A DNA stretch of 64,000 nucleotides from contig CAWDEY010000022.1 in NCBI GenBank assembly GCA_963801505.1, forward strand, positions 62,001 through 126,000, read 5' to 3'. A program made the position numbers and the translations under genes. Position 1 is the stretch's first letter; each line of letters begins with the position of its first letter. Positions 40,004-49,225 of the stretch are shown piece after piece. The notes below the pieces were generated by a model. It ran no database searches, was not told the origin of the DNA, and was given only the letters and a program-made list of their open reading frames with translations. Source of the DNA: JAOUFP01 sp963801505. GTDB taxonomy: Bacteria > Nitrospirota > Thermodesulfovibrionia > Thermodesulfovibrionales > UBA6898.

Positions 40004-41785
40004 CTATTCTATTGGCACATCTGACTTTATATGAAGTTCCCTCAGCTGCTTTGTGTCCACGTTTGAAGGGGCCCCTGACATCAGACAGAAGGCCTTCTGT
40101 GTTTTTGGGAAGGCGATCACGTCCCTTATGGATGTTACACCTGCCAACAACATCACGAGTCTGTCAAGGCCAAGGGCTATACCGCCATGCGGAGGCGCGC
40201 CGTACTGGAGCGCATCGAGCAGAAATCCGAATTTCGTATTAGCATCTTCCTCGGATATATTCAGGAGGTCGAACATTCTTTTTTGTGCCTTCTGGTTATG
40301 TATCCTTATGCTGCCGCCGCCGATCTCATAACCATTGAGGACTAAGTCATAAGCATTTGCCTTTAAAGACGACAGCAGGCCTTTATCGCTGATGTCTCCT
40401 GTCAGCATTTTTTCCATATCGCCATTCAGCGGTGAGGTAAAGGGATGGTGCATCGCCTGAAAACGCTCTTCTTCTTCATCCCATTCAAGCAGTGGAAAAT
40501 CCGTTATCCATACAAATTTAAAGCCCGGCTGTATGAGGTTGAGTTTTTTACCGAGCTCAAGCCGCATACGGCTCAGGACATCATAGACAACCTTCGGCCT
40601 GTCCGCAACAAAGAGCATCATATCACCGTCTTTTGCCTCAAGTCTTTCTGCCATCACACCAAGGACCTCTTCAGGGAAGAACTTTGCTATAGGGGACTCA
40701 AAACCATTTTTGACCTTTATCCACGCAAGACCTTTGGCGCCAAAGGCCTGGGCCTCTCCTGTAAGCAGATCAATCTCTTTCCGTGAGATACCTGCCATGC
40801 CTTTTCCATTTATGGCCTTGACCATCCCGCCTGACTGAAGCGCATCCAGAAAAACCTTGAAAGTACCTTTGCCTGCCAGGTCCGCCATATCTTTGAGTTC
40901 AAGGCCGAAGCGCATGTCAGGCTTGTCATTGCCGAACCTTTCCATTGATTCCTGGAAGCTAAGCCTCTGGAAAGGGGCCTCGATATCCATGTTCATCACT
41001 TCCTTGAAAAGCCCCTTCATTAACCCTTCCATCAACGATATGATCTCATCCCTGCCCGCGAAAGACATCTCCAGGTCGACCTGGGTAAATTCAGGCTGTC
41101 TGTCTGCCCTGAGATCTTCGTCCCTGAAACATTTTACTATCTGAAAATACTTTTCCATGCCTGCAACCATCAATATCTGCTTGAAGAGCTGCGGGGACTG
41201 TGGAAGGGCGTAAAAATGGCCCGGGTTAAGCCTGCTGGGCACAAGATAATCCCTGGCCCCTTCGGGCGTTGATTTTGTAAGCATAGGCGTTTCTATCTCG
41301 AGGAATTCATGTTCATCAAGGAAGTCCCTCATAAATTTTGATATGCGATGGCGCAGGACCATATTTCTCTGCATCTCGGGCCGCCTCAGATCGAGATACC
41401 TGTGCTTGAGCCTGAGCGCCTCTCCCGCATCTGCAGCCTCTTCCATGTTAAACGGCAGGGGTGAGGCCTCATTTAAGACTTCCAGCTTCTGTACATACAT
41501 CTCTGTCATGCCTGTAGGCAGGCCTGCATTCTCCGTGCCTTCCGGCCTCTTTCTTATCTCACCGGAGACCGCGATAACATATTCGGCCCTGAGTCCATGC
41601 GCCTTCTCATGCGCCTCAGCTGAAACATCAGGACTGAATACCACCTGGCAAAGCCCGCTTCTGTCCCTCAGGTCTATGAATATCAGACCTCCGTGGTCTC
41701 TCCGTCTGAATACCCAGCCGGCCAGGGTCTTCACTGAGCCGATGTCCGTATTATTTATCCCGCCACAACCTTTATCTCGAATCAT
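40004..41785 (-). CDS. aspS: Aspartyl-tRNA synthetase
   Basis: A 593-aa class II synthetase. N-terminal OB anticodon-binding domain (VKTLAGWVFRRRDHGGLIFIDLRDRSG), motif 2 FQIVKCFRDEDLRADRQPEFTQVDLE, a bacterial GAD insertion domain, and motif 3 GGIALGLDRLVMLLAG. It charges tRNA-Asp (and possibly tRNA-Asn if non-discriminating, which I cannot tell). It overlaps by four nt the pseudouridine synthase gene upstream. Confidence 0.97.
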   Translation of the reverse strand: MIRDKGCGGINNTDIGSVKTLAGWVFRRRDHGGLIFIDLRDRSGLCQVVFSPDVSAEAHEKAHGLRAEYVIAVSGEIRKRPEGTENAGLPTGMTEMYVQKLEVLNEASPLPFNMEEAADAGEALRLKHRYLDLRRPEMQRNMVLRHRISKFMRDFLDEHEFLEIETPMLTKSTPEGARDYLVPSRLNPGHFYALPQSPQLFKQILMVAGMEKYFQIVKCFRDEDLRADRQPEFTQVDLEMSFAGRDEIISLMEGLMKGLFKEVMNMDIEAPFQRLSFQESMERFGNDKPDMRFGLELKDMADLAGKGTFKVFLDALQSGGMVKAINGKGMAGISRKEIDLLTGEAQAFGAKGLAWIKVKNGFESPIAKFFPEEVLGVMAERLEAKDGDMMLFVADRPKVVYDVLSRMRLELGKKLNLIQPGFKFVWITDFPLLEWDEEEERFQAMHHPFTSPLNGDMEKMLTGDISDKGLLSSLKANAYDLVLNGYEIGGGSIRIHNQKAQKRMFDLLNISEEDANTKFGFLLDALQYGAPPHGGIALGLDRLVMLLAGVTSIRDVIAFPKTQKAFCLMSGAPSNVDTKQLRELHIKSDVPIE

Positions 41786-42513
41786 GCAGACTCCCCAATG
41801 TTTAATTCCTTTTTTAATATTCTCAGCTCTTCACCAGAGATCAGACGGCACTCACCCGGCTTAAGCGGCCCCATCTCCATTCCGTTGATCTTTATCCTCA
41901 TCAGTCTGATTACATCATGCCCTACTCTTTCAAGCATCCTGCGTATCTGACGTTTTTTCCCTTCGTATATGACAATCTCAAGCCACGAGTTGCTCTCTGA
42001 TTTGCGCAGACGCTTTACCTTTGCAGGGGCTGTTACAGTTCTTTCCAGCCTTATCCCGCTTCTGAGCTTCTCAATATTCTCATCCTCAATATTGCCTTTG
42101 ATCTTGACCAGATAGGTCTTGGGTATCTTTTTTGAGGGATGCAGGACAGCATGTGTAAATTCCCCATCATTTGTCAGCAGTAGCATGCCCTCTGAATCAT
42201 AATCAAGCCTGCCTACAGGAAATACCCTCTGCTTTATACCTCTTACGAAATCTTTTATAGTAGGCCTGCCCTCCGGATCGCTCATCGAGGTCACTACGCC
42301 CCTGGGCTTGTTGAAAATAAAATAGACCTTTTTTTCAGGCCGAAACAGGAGCTTTCCGTCGACTTTCACATGGTCTTTGAGCATGTCTGCCTTCATACCA
42401 ATGGTGGCCACCTTGCCGTTTACTGTAACACGGCCCTCTATGATAAGCTCTTCGGCTTTTCTACGCGAAGCCAGGCCCATTTCTGCAATAATTTTCTGAA
42501 GTCGCTGTTCCAT
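41782..42513 (-). CDS. RsuA/RluB-family rRNA pseudouridine synthase
   Basis: A 243-aa enzyme with an N-terminal S4 domain (RLQKIIAEMGLASRRKAEELIIEGRVTVNG) and a catalytic domain with PVGRLDYDSEGMLLLTNDGEFTHAVLHPSKKIPKTYLV, where the Asp of GRLDYDSEG is the nucleophile, and KKRQIRRMLERVGHDVIRLMRIKING. It modifies rRNA, probably 23S as RluB. Its stop overlaps the aspS start (ATGA). Confidence 0.94.
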   Translation of the reverse strand: MEQRLQKIIAEMGLASRRKAEELIIEGRVTVNGKVATIGMKADMLKDHVKVDGKLLFRPEKKVYFIFNKPRGVVTSMSDPEGRPTIKDFVRGIKQRVFPVGRLDYDSEGMLLLTNDGEFTHAVLHPSKKIPKTYLVKIKGNIEDENIEKLRSGIRLERTVTAPAKVKRLRKSESNSWLEIVIYEGKKRQIRRMLERVGHDVIRLMRIKINGMEMGPLKPGECRLISGEELRILKKELNIGESA

Positions 42514-42599
42514 AAGGCATTAATAATAACATAAAAGCAGATTAATACACATTATTTTGCCCTGCCTCTTCATAAACCAATAATGTTGAAAAAAGCAGT

Positions 42600-42731
42600 T
42601 CACCACAGAGCACACGGAGAAAACACCATGATTATTAAATAAAAAACAGGGCACAGAGGAATAACCCAAAAGGCGAGATAAAAAACTCTGTGAACTCTCG
42701 TTATATCTAAATTTCTGTGAACTCTGTGGTT
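42600..42731 (+). repeat. Palindromic repeat, family C second copy
   Basis: Left end TCACCACAGAGCACACGGAG, right end CTCTGTGAACTCTC...GTGAACTCTGTGGTTAA. The ends are inverted copies, related to the CCGCAGAG element at 7330-7487. Its interior is AT-rich. It lies upstream of a P-loop protein gene. Confidence 0.6.
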
Positions 42732-42800
42732 AAACGGCCGTTTATAATTTCATATAAAATCAGACTGCAAAAATCATTCATAAACGGTTATCATACATAT

Positions 42801-43343
42801 ATGACGAAAAAAGCTCCGGCTGCACCCCGAAATAATATTGCCTTCACCAGCGATAATGTTGAGAACATGAAAAAAGTTATCAATGGTTACAAGAATATTC
42901 TTGTGTGCGGCATAAAGGGAGTGGGCAAGATTACAAATACTGTTCAGGCGGTCCAGGACAAAACAAATGTTTATTATACCGGCAATCTTGTTGATTTTGA
43001 GGGGAAATCGAGGCCGGGAAGTTATAATAAATATCTGAAGTATATAGTGTCCCTGAAAAAAGACATCAATATGGTCGACGATTTAAATATATTGTTTGAT
43101 CTGAAAGACAATATCATTCTCATCATTGACGAGATTTACGGCAGGAGCGAAGAACAGTTAAAAGATATAAACAGACTTTATGCTTTGGAAAACATTCAGG
43201 TACTCCAGATAGTGGGCTGCATGAAATCCATGGGCCCCCTGATCAATAAAATCGACGTAATAGTTGAATTGCACAATGACGGGGCCTTTATAGTAGACAA
43301 TGAGCTGGGAAAGGCCATCTGCGGCATATTCGGGAAAAAGTAA
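42801..43343 (+). CDS. P-loop protein of unknown function
   Basis: From ATG 42801 (MTKKAPAAPRNNIAFTSDNV) a 180-aa protein with a nucleotide-binding loop GIKGVGKIT preceded by strand YKNILVCG, and a Walker B-like IILIIDEIYG. The rest (VVYYTGNLVDFEG; ALENIQVLQIVGCMKSMGP) suggests a minimal AAA/P-loop ATPase. The longer start at 42717 lies in a repeat. I do not recognise a family or partner; it stands alone on the plus strand. Confidence 0.6.
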   Translation: MTKKAPAAPRNNIAFTSDNVENMKKVINGYKNILVCGIKGVGKITNTVQAVQDKTNVYYTGNLVDFEGKSRPGSYNKYLKYIVSLKKDINMVDDLNILFDLKDNIILIIDEIYGRSEEQLKDINRLYALENIQVLQIVGCMKSMGPLINKIDVIVELHNDGAFIVDNELGKAICGIFGKK

Positions 43344-43414
43344 AGGATTCATAACTACTCAGGTGGATAGACTGAAGGTTAAAGTCCGAAGGCTAAACCT
43401 CGGGTAGCATCTCT

Positions 43415-43771
43415 TCAGCGACTTGTTATGCTATAGTTTGCCTCCGGGTAATTATCAACTATTATCCTTTCTATTTTTTTTATCGCTTCTTTCCCTTTTA
43501 CCTTTATAACAATTTCCATTTTCCCCATACCAAAACCTGAACTCAGAACCTCTCCGGCTTTATTAGTTTTGATTGAAGTATTGATTTTATGTAATAAGGC
43601 CTGGGATTCAGGTGAGCCGATATCATCTCCATGCAGTTCAAAAACAATCCTTATGATTCTTTCGCCTGATAATTCCACGTCTTCTTTTTTCTCATCTACG
43701 GATGCTTTTTCGAAGCAGGAATATAGAACAAAAAATGAGAATATGAATAAGATTGCAATTGCAGCTTTCAT
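43415..43771 (-). CDS. Small lipoprotein of unknown function
   Basis: A 118-aa protein with a lipoprotein signal MKAAIAILFIFSFFVLYSC (lipobox LYSC). The mature part is charged, with RIIRIVFELHGDDIGSPESQALLHKI and GFGMGKMEIVIKVKGKEAIKKIERII, an alpha/beta pattern like a small ferredoxin-like fold. No family recognised. It is convergent with the P-loop gene and isolated from its other neighbours. Confidence 0.6.
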   Translation of the reverse strand: MKAAIAILFIFSFFVLYSCFEKASVDEKKEDVELSGERIIRIVFELHGDDIGSPESQALLHKINTSIKTNKAGEVLSSGFGMGKMEIVIKVKGKEAIKKIERIIVDNYPEANYSITSR

Positions 43772-44027
43772 ATTGTTCTTATTTCTTTACAGACCGCCCA
43801 AGTATTGTAACGGTTATCGGCATGGGTGTCGAACATAATTATCTCCTTTCTGTTATTTTACCAATATCTTTCAGAAAGAGTTAACAGGATGACTGTAGTT
43901 GACAACTTTTATTTTCCGGAATTTCTTGCAATAGGTAGCTGACGCCTGAAGGTTAAGATTCAAGCCAAACGGGCTTTCAGGATACTTCAACTTTATTTCT
44001 GAACGCCTTACAGCCTGTCATATGTAT

Positions 44028-44534
44028 TTACGGAAGCTCTTTTAAGGAACTAAAAGGTGAGTAAAATCCATTTTCAATCATCCGCCCTAAAATCTCATCG
44101 GCCCGCTTCGAACTTATGATCTTCTTTTTTGACGCCTTAATCAGAATACCCGATGTGCCCGTTAATTTTACCCCGAGCAAAGCAGCTTCCCTCCTTGCCG
44201 CCCTGTCATCACAGGCAAAAATAAATCTTCTCGTCTTTGAAACTGCAATGGCCGACGATTCGCCGAACCCCAGGGAAACAGCAAGAGATTCGAAGAGCCG
44301 CTTTTCTTTATCACCTGAAAGTGCTGTCTCCTTAAGCCAGCCTTCCCTAAGGGCATTGTTTATATCTTTCAGCCCGGCGTGACCTTTCAGTATACCGGTC
44401 AGGTTCTCGGCAGCAATGAAGTCGGTTATGTAGGCCGAGGACGCATACAGACGCTTAATGATATCGAGGGAATCAGACAGGGCAAAATTGCTCAGCACAC
44501 AGTTGTCAAAGATGACCTCAGGCATTCGCCGCAT
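44028..44534 (-). CDS. PIN-like toxin (DUF3368 type) of a toxin-antitoxin pair
   Basis: A 168-aa protein with a PIN-domain layout: acidic start VIFDNCVLSNFALSD, central ITDFIAAENL, GFGESSAIAVSK and FACDDRAARREAALLGVKLTGTSGILIKA, which matches DUF3368 PIN-like nucleases. It probably cleaves RNA. It overlaps the end of the antitoxin gene by 17 nt, so the pair is coupled. An internal ATG at 44525 is an alternative start. The expected acidic residues are present, so it may be active. Confidence 0.8.
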   Translation of the reverse strand: MRRMPEVIFDNCVLSNFALSDSLDIIKRLYASSAYITDFIAAENLTGILKGHAGLKDINNALREGWLKETALSGDKEKRLFESLAVSLGFGESSAIAVSKTRRFIFACDDRAARREAALLGVKLTGTSGILIKASKKKIISSKRADEILGRMIENGFYSPFSSLKELP

Positions 44535-44832
44535 CTGAGGTTATCTCCGAAGCGTCCTGAACATTCAGTGCAATTTCGCGCTCCCTCAGATATAAACGTG
44601 CGGTTACGGTGTCTATGCCGAGGGCATCAGCCAGCTTGCCGAGGCTTATAAAACCTTCCCGGTATGAATCGATAGCCGCTGCTTTTCTAAGGTCAAGCGC
44701 GTCCCGTTTCGCATATGCCGCGTCAACGGCCTCCCTGACCAGCTCGCCGAGGGTCCTGCCACCCTTGCGTGCGAGGGTCTTCAATCTCTTATGCTGTTCA
44801 TCGGTAAAAATAACATTTGTCCTCTTCATCAT
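44518..44832 (-). CDS. Antitoxin with ribbon-helix-helix and UPF0175-like parts
   Basis: A 104-aa protein. The first half (RTNVIFTDEQHKRLKTLARKGGRTLGELVREAV) is a ribbon-helix-helix DNA-binding unit; the second half (AAIDSYREGFISLGKLADALGIDTVTARLYLRERE) resembles UPF0175 antitoxins that accompany DUF3368 toxins. GGGAGG precedes the double ATG; the second ATG (44829) has better spacing. It should neutralise the downstream PIN-like toxin and repress the operon. Confidence 0.8.
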   Translation of the reverse strand: MMKRTNVIFTDEQHKRLKTLARKGGRTLGELVREAVDAAYAKRDALDLRKAAAIDSYREGFISLGKLADALGIDTVTARLYLREREIALNVQDASEITSDAANA

Positions 44833-44917
44833 AGGCCTCCCGATATGTGTAACCTTATGTGTAATACTATCACCGCCCGGCGCTGGCTGTCAATACAGAC
44901 GCCATTTCGGGGACCGC

Positions 44918-45139
44918 TCATTGATAACTCCAGGGAATATCTGCTAAGGATAGACTAAAGTTTGAAAATTGACGAATGGCTTTCAGGATGAGACAAACTA
45001 TTGAAGGTTTCCATGGCTTTTCGAGTTTTGAAATCTCATTTAAAAGTGAATCTAAACATACTTTACGGTCGGCCTTACCATTAGGATGATCTCCTTCCCA
45101 CCCGAAATGAAGGTCGGAAATATGAAGGATTGTTGTCAC
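44918..45139 (-). pseudogene. Truncated metallophosphoesterase
   Basis: A GTG at 45139 opens TTILHISDLHFGWEGDHPNG, the first metal-binding motif (DxH) of calcineurin-like phosphoesterases. After KPSIVC the sequence becomes unlike the family (LILKAIRQFSNFSLSLAD) and stops at 44918, so the GD, GNH and later motifs are absent. It is a short remnant of a gene that was cut, probably by the same event that truncated the neighbouring ORF6N gene. Confidence 0.55.
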
Positions 45140-45162
45140 GGTGCCACCCGGAAGATCATTTC

Positions 45163-45519
45163 TCATACGTCGCACATTTTTTCCGTCGGAATGGTAATGT
45201 TGATCTTTATGGCCTGTTCGCTGTTAAGGATGCTGGAAAGCATCGCGACACCCTGCTCGGTAAACGCATACGGCAAAGATCCGCCAAAATACTTCCTGTG
45301 TGGTATCACAGTTTGTGATACCAGTGCTTCAGCTTCTTTTTCCGACATCTGAAACATGAAATCTTCCGGAAAGCGTTGTATGTTTCTCTTTACCGCCTGG
45401 TTTAATATCCTCGTCTCGACACCGTAGAGTTCGGCAAGATGCATGCTGATCATAACCTTATGGCCACGGATCAGATAGATTTGTCTCTCAATTATCTCAG
45501 CAGGAATCAGCTCTTTCAT
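45163..45519 (-). CDS. ORF6N-domain protein, C-terminally truncated
   Basis: A 118-aa protein matching the ORF6N DNA-binding domain of phage and mobile-element proteins: IYLIRGHKVMISMHLAELYGVETRILNQAVKRNIQRFPEDFMFQM and LPYAFTEQGVAMLSSILNSEQAIKINI. The family normally continues with I-R-AF-like helices and a C-terminal domain; here it ends after ITIPTEKMCDV, so it is truncated at the junction with the phosphoesterase remnant. GGGGCAAATG lies before the start. Function in mobile elements is unclear. Confidence 0.75.
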   Translation of the reverse strand: MKELIPAEIIERQIYLIRGHKVMISMHLAELYGVETRILNQAVKRNIQRFPEDFMFQMSEKEAEALVSQTVIPHRKYFGGSLPYAFTEQGVAMLSSILNSEQAIKINITIPTEKMCDV

Positions 45520-45689
45520 TTGCCCCTCCGTAAATCTGCTGCTGGTTCGCTGGTAAATGGAATTTGTGAAATCACCGATTATTTTTATCCCTCCCCTTCA
45601 AAAATCCATCAATAATAGTACGTTATGTCAGGCTAAAGACAAGAACTATTTCTTTATAAAGGCTGTGAATAGTGAATGGTGAACCGTGA

Positions 45690-46190
45690 ATTGTTCCGGC
45701 ACCCCTCTAAAGATAAGATGATCATTGGAAACAAATATGGCTGGACATGGATGCTCATCAGCCAGGGCAACCGCAGGGGGATTGCCCCTACACAATACCG
45801 GGAAAAAAGAAGGGCGTATGCCATACGCCCCTACCGGATGACTTACGATTTCAGCTGTACCCCTCTGCCTGATCTCCCCTTCGAAAATTTCAGGGCTGCG
45901 ACCGAAGCCGTGCCACGACACAATACCGGGAAAAAGATGGGCGTATGCAATACGCCCTTACGGGATGGCTGTCTTAGGATTCGCGCCGTATACCTATGTC
46001 TGTTGTCCCCTTCGAAAATTGTAGGTTTGCGACCGAGACTGAGGGTTAAAAATTTCAGGCTGTTTGAGCCGAAGGCGAGTTCCTGAAATTTACCGAAGCC
46101 GACAGAGCAAACCGTTAAGCAATTTTCGTCGGGGCGGCCTTCTTCTGGTTTACCTTTCTTGGCCGTCAAGAAAGGTAAACGGGATATGGG
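45690..46190 (+). repeat. Non-coding region of degenerate repeats
   Basis: The 870-bp gap 45520-46387 has no gene. Two imperfect copies of a segment (ACAATACCGGGAAAAA, then GGGCGTATG and ATACGCCC) occur at about 45799-45850 and 45920-45970. Two copies of CCCCTTCGAAAATT follow, each before text with GCGACCGA. GGTTTACCTTTCTTGGCCG and TCAAGAAAGGTAAAC (46149-46183) form a hairpin. The region looks like accumulated short mobile repeats. Confidence 0.5.
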
Positions 46191-46387
46191 GCAGAGCCCC
46201 CATTCACGAAGAAAGAGTTACTCAGTTGGAGACTGCGTCATAAGAAACTTTATGAAAATCTGACTAGCACAACCCCTTCCGCCCCCTTTTCTAAGGGGGA
46301 ATTTTTCAGGAACCTGCCTGCGTTCCAGTGTTCAATAGGACTAACTAACTATCAGATGGGATAAGAATAGGAAGCTTTCAAACTGCA

Positions 46388-49225
46388 CTATTTCACAATC
46401 CACTGCATGCCGCAGATATGCTTATAGCTGCAATCCGGACAGGTATTTTTTCTGTCAGTTGCCGGTTTAAACGGCAACTCGGGGTCAGTGATTTCTTTGA
46501 GGAGTCTGAAGATCATGACTTTGAGCAGTTCGTACTTTTCCTCACCGTCTTCTTCAGTAAAAAGAGGAAGTTCTATCTCGCTGTTTATCAAGGATCGGCC
46601 AAGGAGCAAAAACATTGCGTTTAGGTCTCTTATGGCCTTGCCTGTATGCTCTGAGTAAAGCATGAGGTAAAAGGGGAGTTGGATGCTCCCGATAGCCTCG
46701 CTCCATGAATCCCTGTTTTCAATGTCCAGTTTTTCGAAATTTATCTTCAGAAAGTTCGGGTTAGCGCCGGTTTTATAGTCGATGATTACTGTCTTCTCAC
46801 CACTCATTATGACAGCGTCTATGCGGCCCCTGAAATTGAAGAAATCTTTTGAAGTATGTATGTCCTCTTCGCAGTTGAGCACTGTTACAGACCCCGCCCT
46901 GATCAGGGGGACAAAGTATTTTTCAAAGAAATCCCTCAGATGTCTTTTTATCTGCTGCTTTAAAAGATAGACCGCGCCGCCGGCATTTTCTCCGTATTCT
47001 TTTTCAAAGAGTCTGTTTATGAGGAGATTCAGTTCGCGGAGGTCTAGGTCTTTTTCCTTTAAAGGAAAGCCTTTTCTTTTTAAAAAGTATTGAGAGAGGA
47101 CATGGTGGACAAACTTGCCTATTTCCTGCCTTTCTATATCTCCGGATATCTCTTCCTTTTTGTCTATCCTCAGGACATAGGAATAATAAAACTGCAACTG
47201 GCACCGCAGATATGTATCGAGCGCAGAGGCGCTGTATGGAAATTCCCGCAGGAACCCCACAATGCTGCCGGTCTTACTGATATCCGGAGGCAGACTGTTT
47301 TTCAGTTCGATCCTGTATTGCACGGCTTTGAGGTAGTTGTTGGTGTCTGTTGTTCTCTCCCTCTTCTGTCTGTCCCATAGCAGTCTTTCAACAAAGCGTG
47401 ATCTCTCTTTTTTGTCATTTTCAATAAAGAAAAGGTGGACTTCGTCTGCAGCCTGGGTGAGGGTCTCGAAATAATGCGCTGCCAGGGCGTCTCTGTCCTG
47501 ATAAGTAGGAAGACCAAGTATCTTACGTGCCTTAAAGGGCAGAAGGGTATCATCTTTTTTTGTGTCTGGCAAGGCCTCTTCATTGGCATCCAGGATAAAG
47601 ACCCTGTCAAACTTCAGGTTTCTTGTCTCCAGGAACCCAAGCACCTGAAGGCCCTTTAGAGGTGTGCCCTCAAAAGGCGTATAACAGGTCATGAGGTATT
47701 TTCTGAAAAAAGTAAAGTAGCTTGCCTGTTCTGCAAAGGCGATGTCCTTCATCAGCGACCTGGAGATGAGCTCAAGGGAGCGCATAAAAGACTCCGAGAA
47801 GGGATAAAAGAGGGGATGGAGCTTCGCGGTGCTGTTATTGAATATATAGGTCAGCAGATCAGCGCATTTAAGGGAAAAGTCCCTTACATTTTCAAAGGAA
47901 AGAAATTTACTTATAGTATTTTTGTGGATACTCTTCAGGTGCTCTGCAAGGGACTCTCTTGTCAATGCCTTATCATCCCTGGGGAGTTTGTCCATCACAA
48001 GCTCAAAGAGTTTTCCGTCCTCTTCAATCTCCTGCAGGCTGACAAAGGTCTTTGTCCTGTATTTTGTAAGTCCTTCTTCAATGGCATGGAACATTATCCT
48101 GGTTATTTCAGCGCTATCGTTAAAGTAGATATTTTTTGTATATGGATGCAGGACGAAATTAAGATAGGCCGGCAGATAGATACGGCCTCCATCCATAGAG
48201 CTCATTAGTTCCATAATACTATTGAGAAAGGCAAATACTGGCGTGCGCTGCAGTGGATACCCAAGGGAAATATTATAGCTGTCTTCATCTATCATGTTGG
48301 TCCCCTGGCGAAGGAGAGGGAAAAGGGTATCCGATAAAGGAAGCACAATGGCCGTATTTTCAAAAAACGGCCCGTTCTCTTTTATTTTACTTTCAAGCAC
48401 GCTGCGCAAGGCATATACCTGACCATGGGTATCAGGACTGCTGTAGAAATGGACCTCAGCCTTGTCGCGCTCCCACTCCTCCTGAGAAGGCCTTACTCCG
48501 AGTTCGACAAGTTTTTCCTTCATGCCTTTGCTGTCCTGAAATATTAATAGTGTTTGGTCCATTGAAAGCAATTTTTTAAACATTGTTTTTTCGCATCTGG
48601 TAAGGGCGAAAAAACCTGCGAAAATCATCTGCTTGTAACTGGCCGTCCCACAGTCAGCAATCATTTCAGCTGCAGCGCCATATCTCATAGACCTCGTTGA
48701 AAAGCCAAGCTCCCTGACGTTTTCATAAAACTCCTCATAGAAAAAAGACAGGGACTGCAGTCTGTGCAGCGTCTGCCCTGGTATGTTTTCTTCAGCATAG
48801 AGTTCGATTTCCTTTACTCGCTGCCGGTCAACAGCCTCTATGTATAGTTCTTCCAGGTCCCGGTAAATCCCGAGCCCTAGCGGGAAGAAGCCGTCCGGCG
48901 TCATGAAACTCCCTCCACCAAGCGGATTTACGGCCTTTCTGTGGATATCATAGAGGAGTGCGACAGCATCAAGGCCCTCCAGCTTTCTGCCAGGCAGTCT
49001 CATTTCACAGAGGTGATCAACAAACTCGTCCATCGAAAAAATAACAGGTGGTATAAAACTTCCCTGCATCTTCTTTGCAAGCGCCTTCCTTAAAAAATGG
49101 GCCGGCCTTTTTCCCGGGAATACGATCAGATTTGGAGAATAATCCCTTTCCGACATCTCCAGCTTTGGTATGATCTCCTCTATCAGGCTATGTCGCGGGG
49201 AGATAAGCTTTACCTTCAAGCGCAT
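46388..49225 (-). CDS. AddB-like PD-(D/E)XK nuclease of a recombination helicase complex
   Basis: A 945-aa protein. The long N-terminal part resembles the inactivated helicase of AddB/RecC-type subunits (PNLIVFPGKRPAHFLRKAL). The C-terminal nuclease has FRGRIDAVIMSGEKTVIIDYKTG with the D...D-Y-K core, and four cysteines that can hold a 4Fe-4S cluster: C675 plus C929, C932 and C938 (CPDCSYKHIC). It overlaps by 10 nt the UvrD-type helicase gene upstream. Together they should resect DNA ends for recombination repair. Divergence from canonical AddB is high, so I give no gene symbol. Confidence 0.82.
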   Translation of the reverse strand: MRLKVKLISPRHSLIEEIIPKLEMSERDYSPNLIVFPGKRPAHFLRKALAKKMQGSFIPPVIFSMDEFVDHLCEMRLPGRKLEGLDAVALLYDIHRKAVNPLGGGSFMTPDGFFPLGLGIYRDLEELYIEAVDRQRVKEIELYAEENIPGQTLHRLQSLSFFYEEFYENVRELGFSTRSMRYGAAAEMIADCGTASYKQMIFAGFFALTRCEKTMFKKLLSMDQTLLIFQDSKGMKEKLVELGVRPSQEEWERDKAEVHFYSSPDTHGQVYALRSVLESKIKENGPFFENTAIVLPLSDTLFPLLRQGTNMIDEDSYNISLGYPLQRTPVFAFLNSIMELMSSMDGGRIYLPAYLNFVLHPYTKNIYFNDSAEITRIMFHAIEEGLTKYRTKTFVSLQEIEEDGKLFELVMDKLPRDDKALTRESLAEHLKSIHKNTISKFLSFENVRDFSLKCADLLTYIFNNSTAKLHPLFYPFSESFMRSLELISRSLMKDIAFAEQASYFTFFRKYLMTCYTPFEGTPLKGLQVLGFLETRNLKFDRVFILDANEEALPDTKKDDTLLPFKARKILGLPTYQDRDALAAHYFETLTQAADEVHLFFIENDKKERSRFVERLLWDRQKRERTTDTNNYLKAVQYRIELKNSLPPDISKTGSIVGFLREFPYSASALDTYLRCQLQFYYSYVLRIDKKEEISGDIERQEIGKFVHHVLSQYFLKRKGFPLKEKDLDLRELNLLINRLFEKEYGENAGGAVYLLKQQIKRHLRDFFEKYFVPLIRAGSVTVLNCEEDIHTSKDFFNFRGRIDAVIMSGEKTVIIDYKTGANPNFLKINFEKLDIENRDSWSEAIGSIQLPFYLMLYSEHTGKAIRDLNAMFLLLGRSLINSEIELPLFTEEDGEEKYELLKVMIFRLLKEITDPELPFKPATDRKNTCPDCSYKHICGMQWIVK

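Noticed and set aside
42717..42800. Longer start for the P-loop protein
   Set aside because: The added 28 residues lie in and after a repeat element and have no ribosome-binding site.
45690..46190. CRISPR-like array because of repeated short segments
   Set aside because: Only two imperfect copies, no regular spacing and no cas genes.
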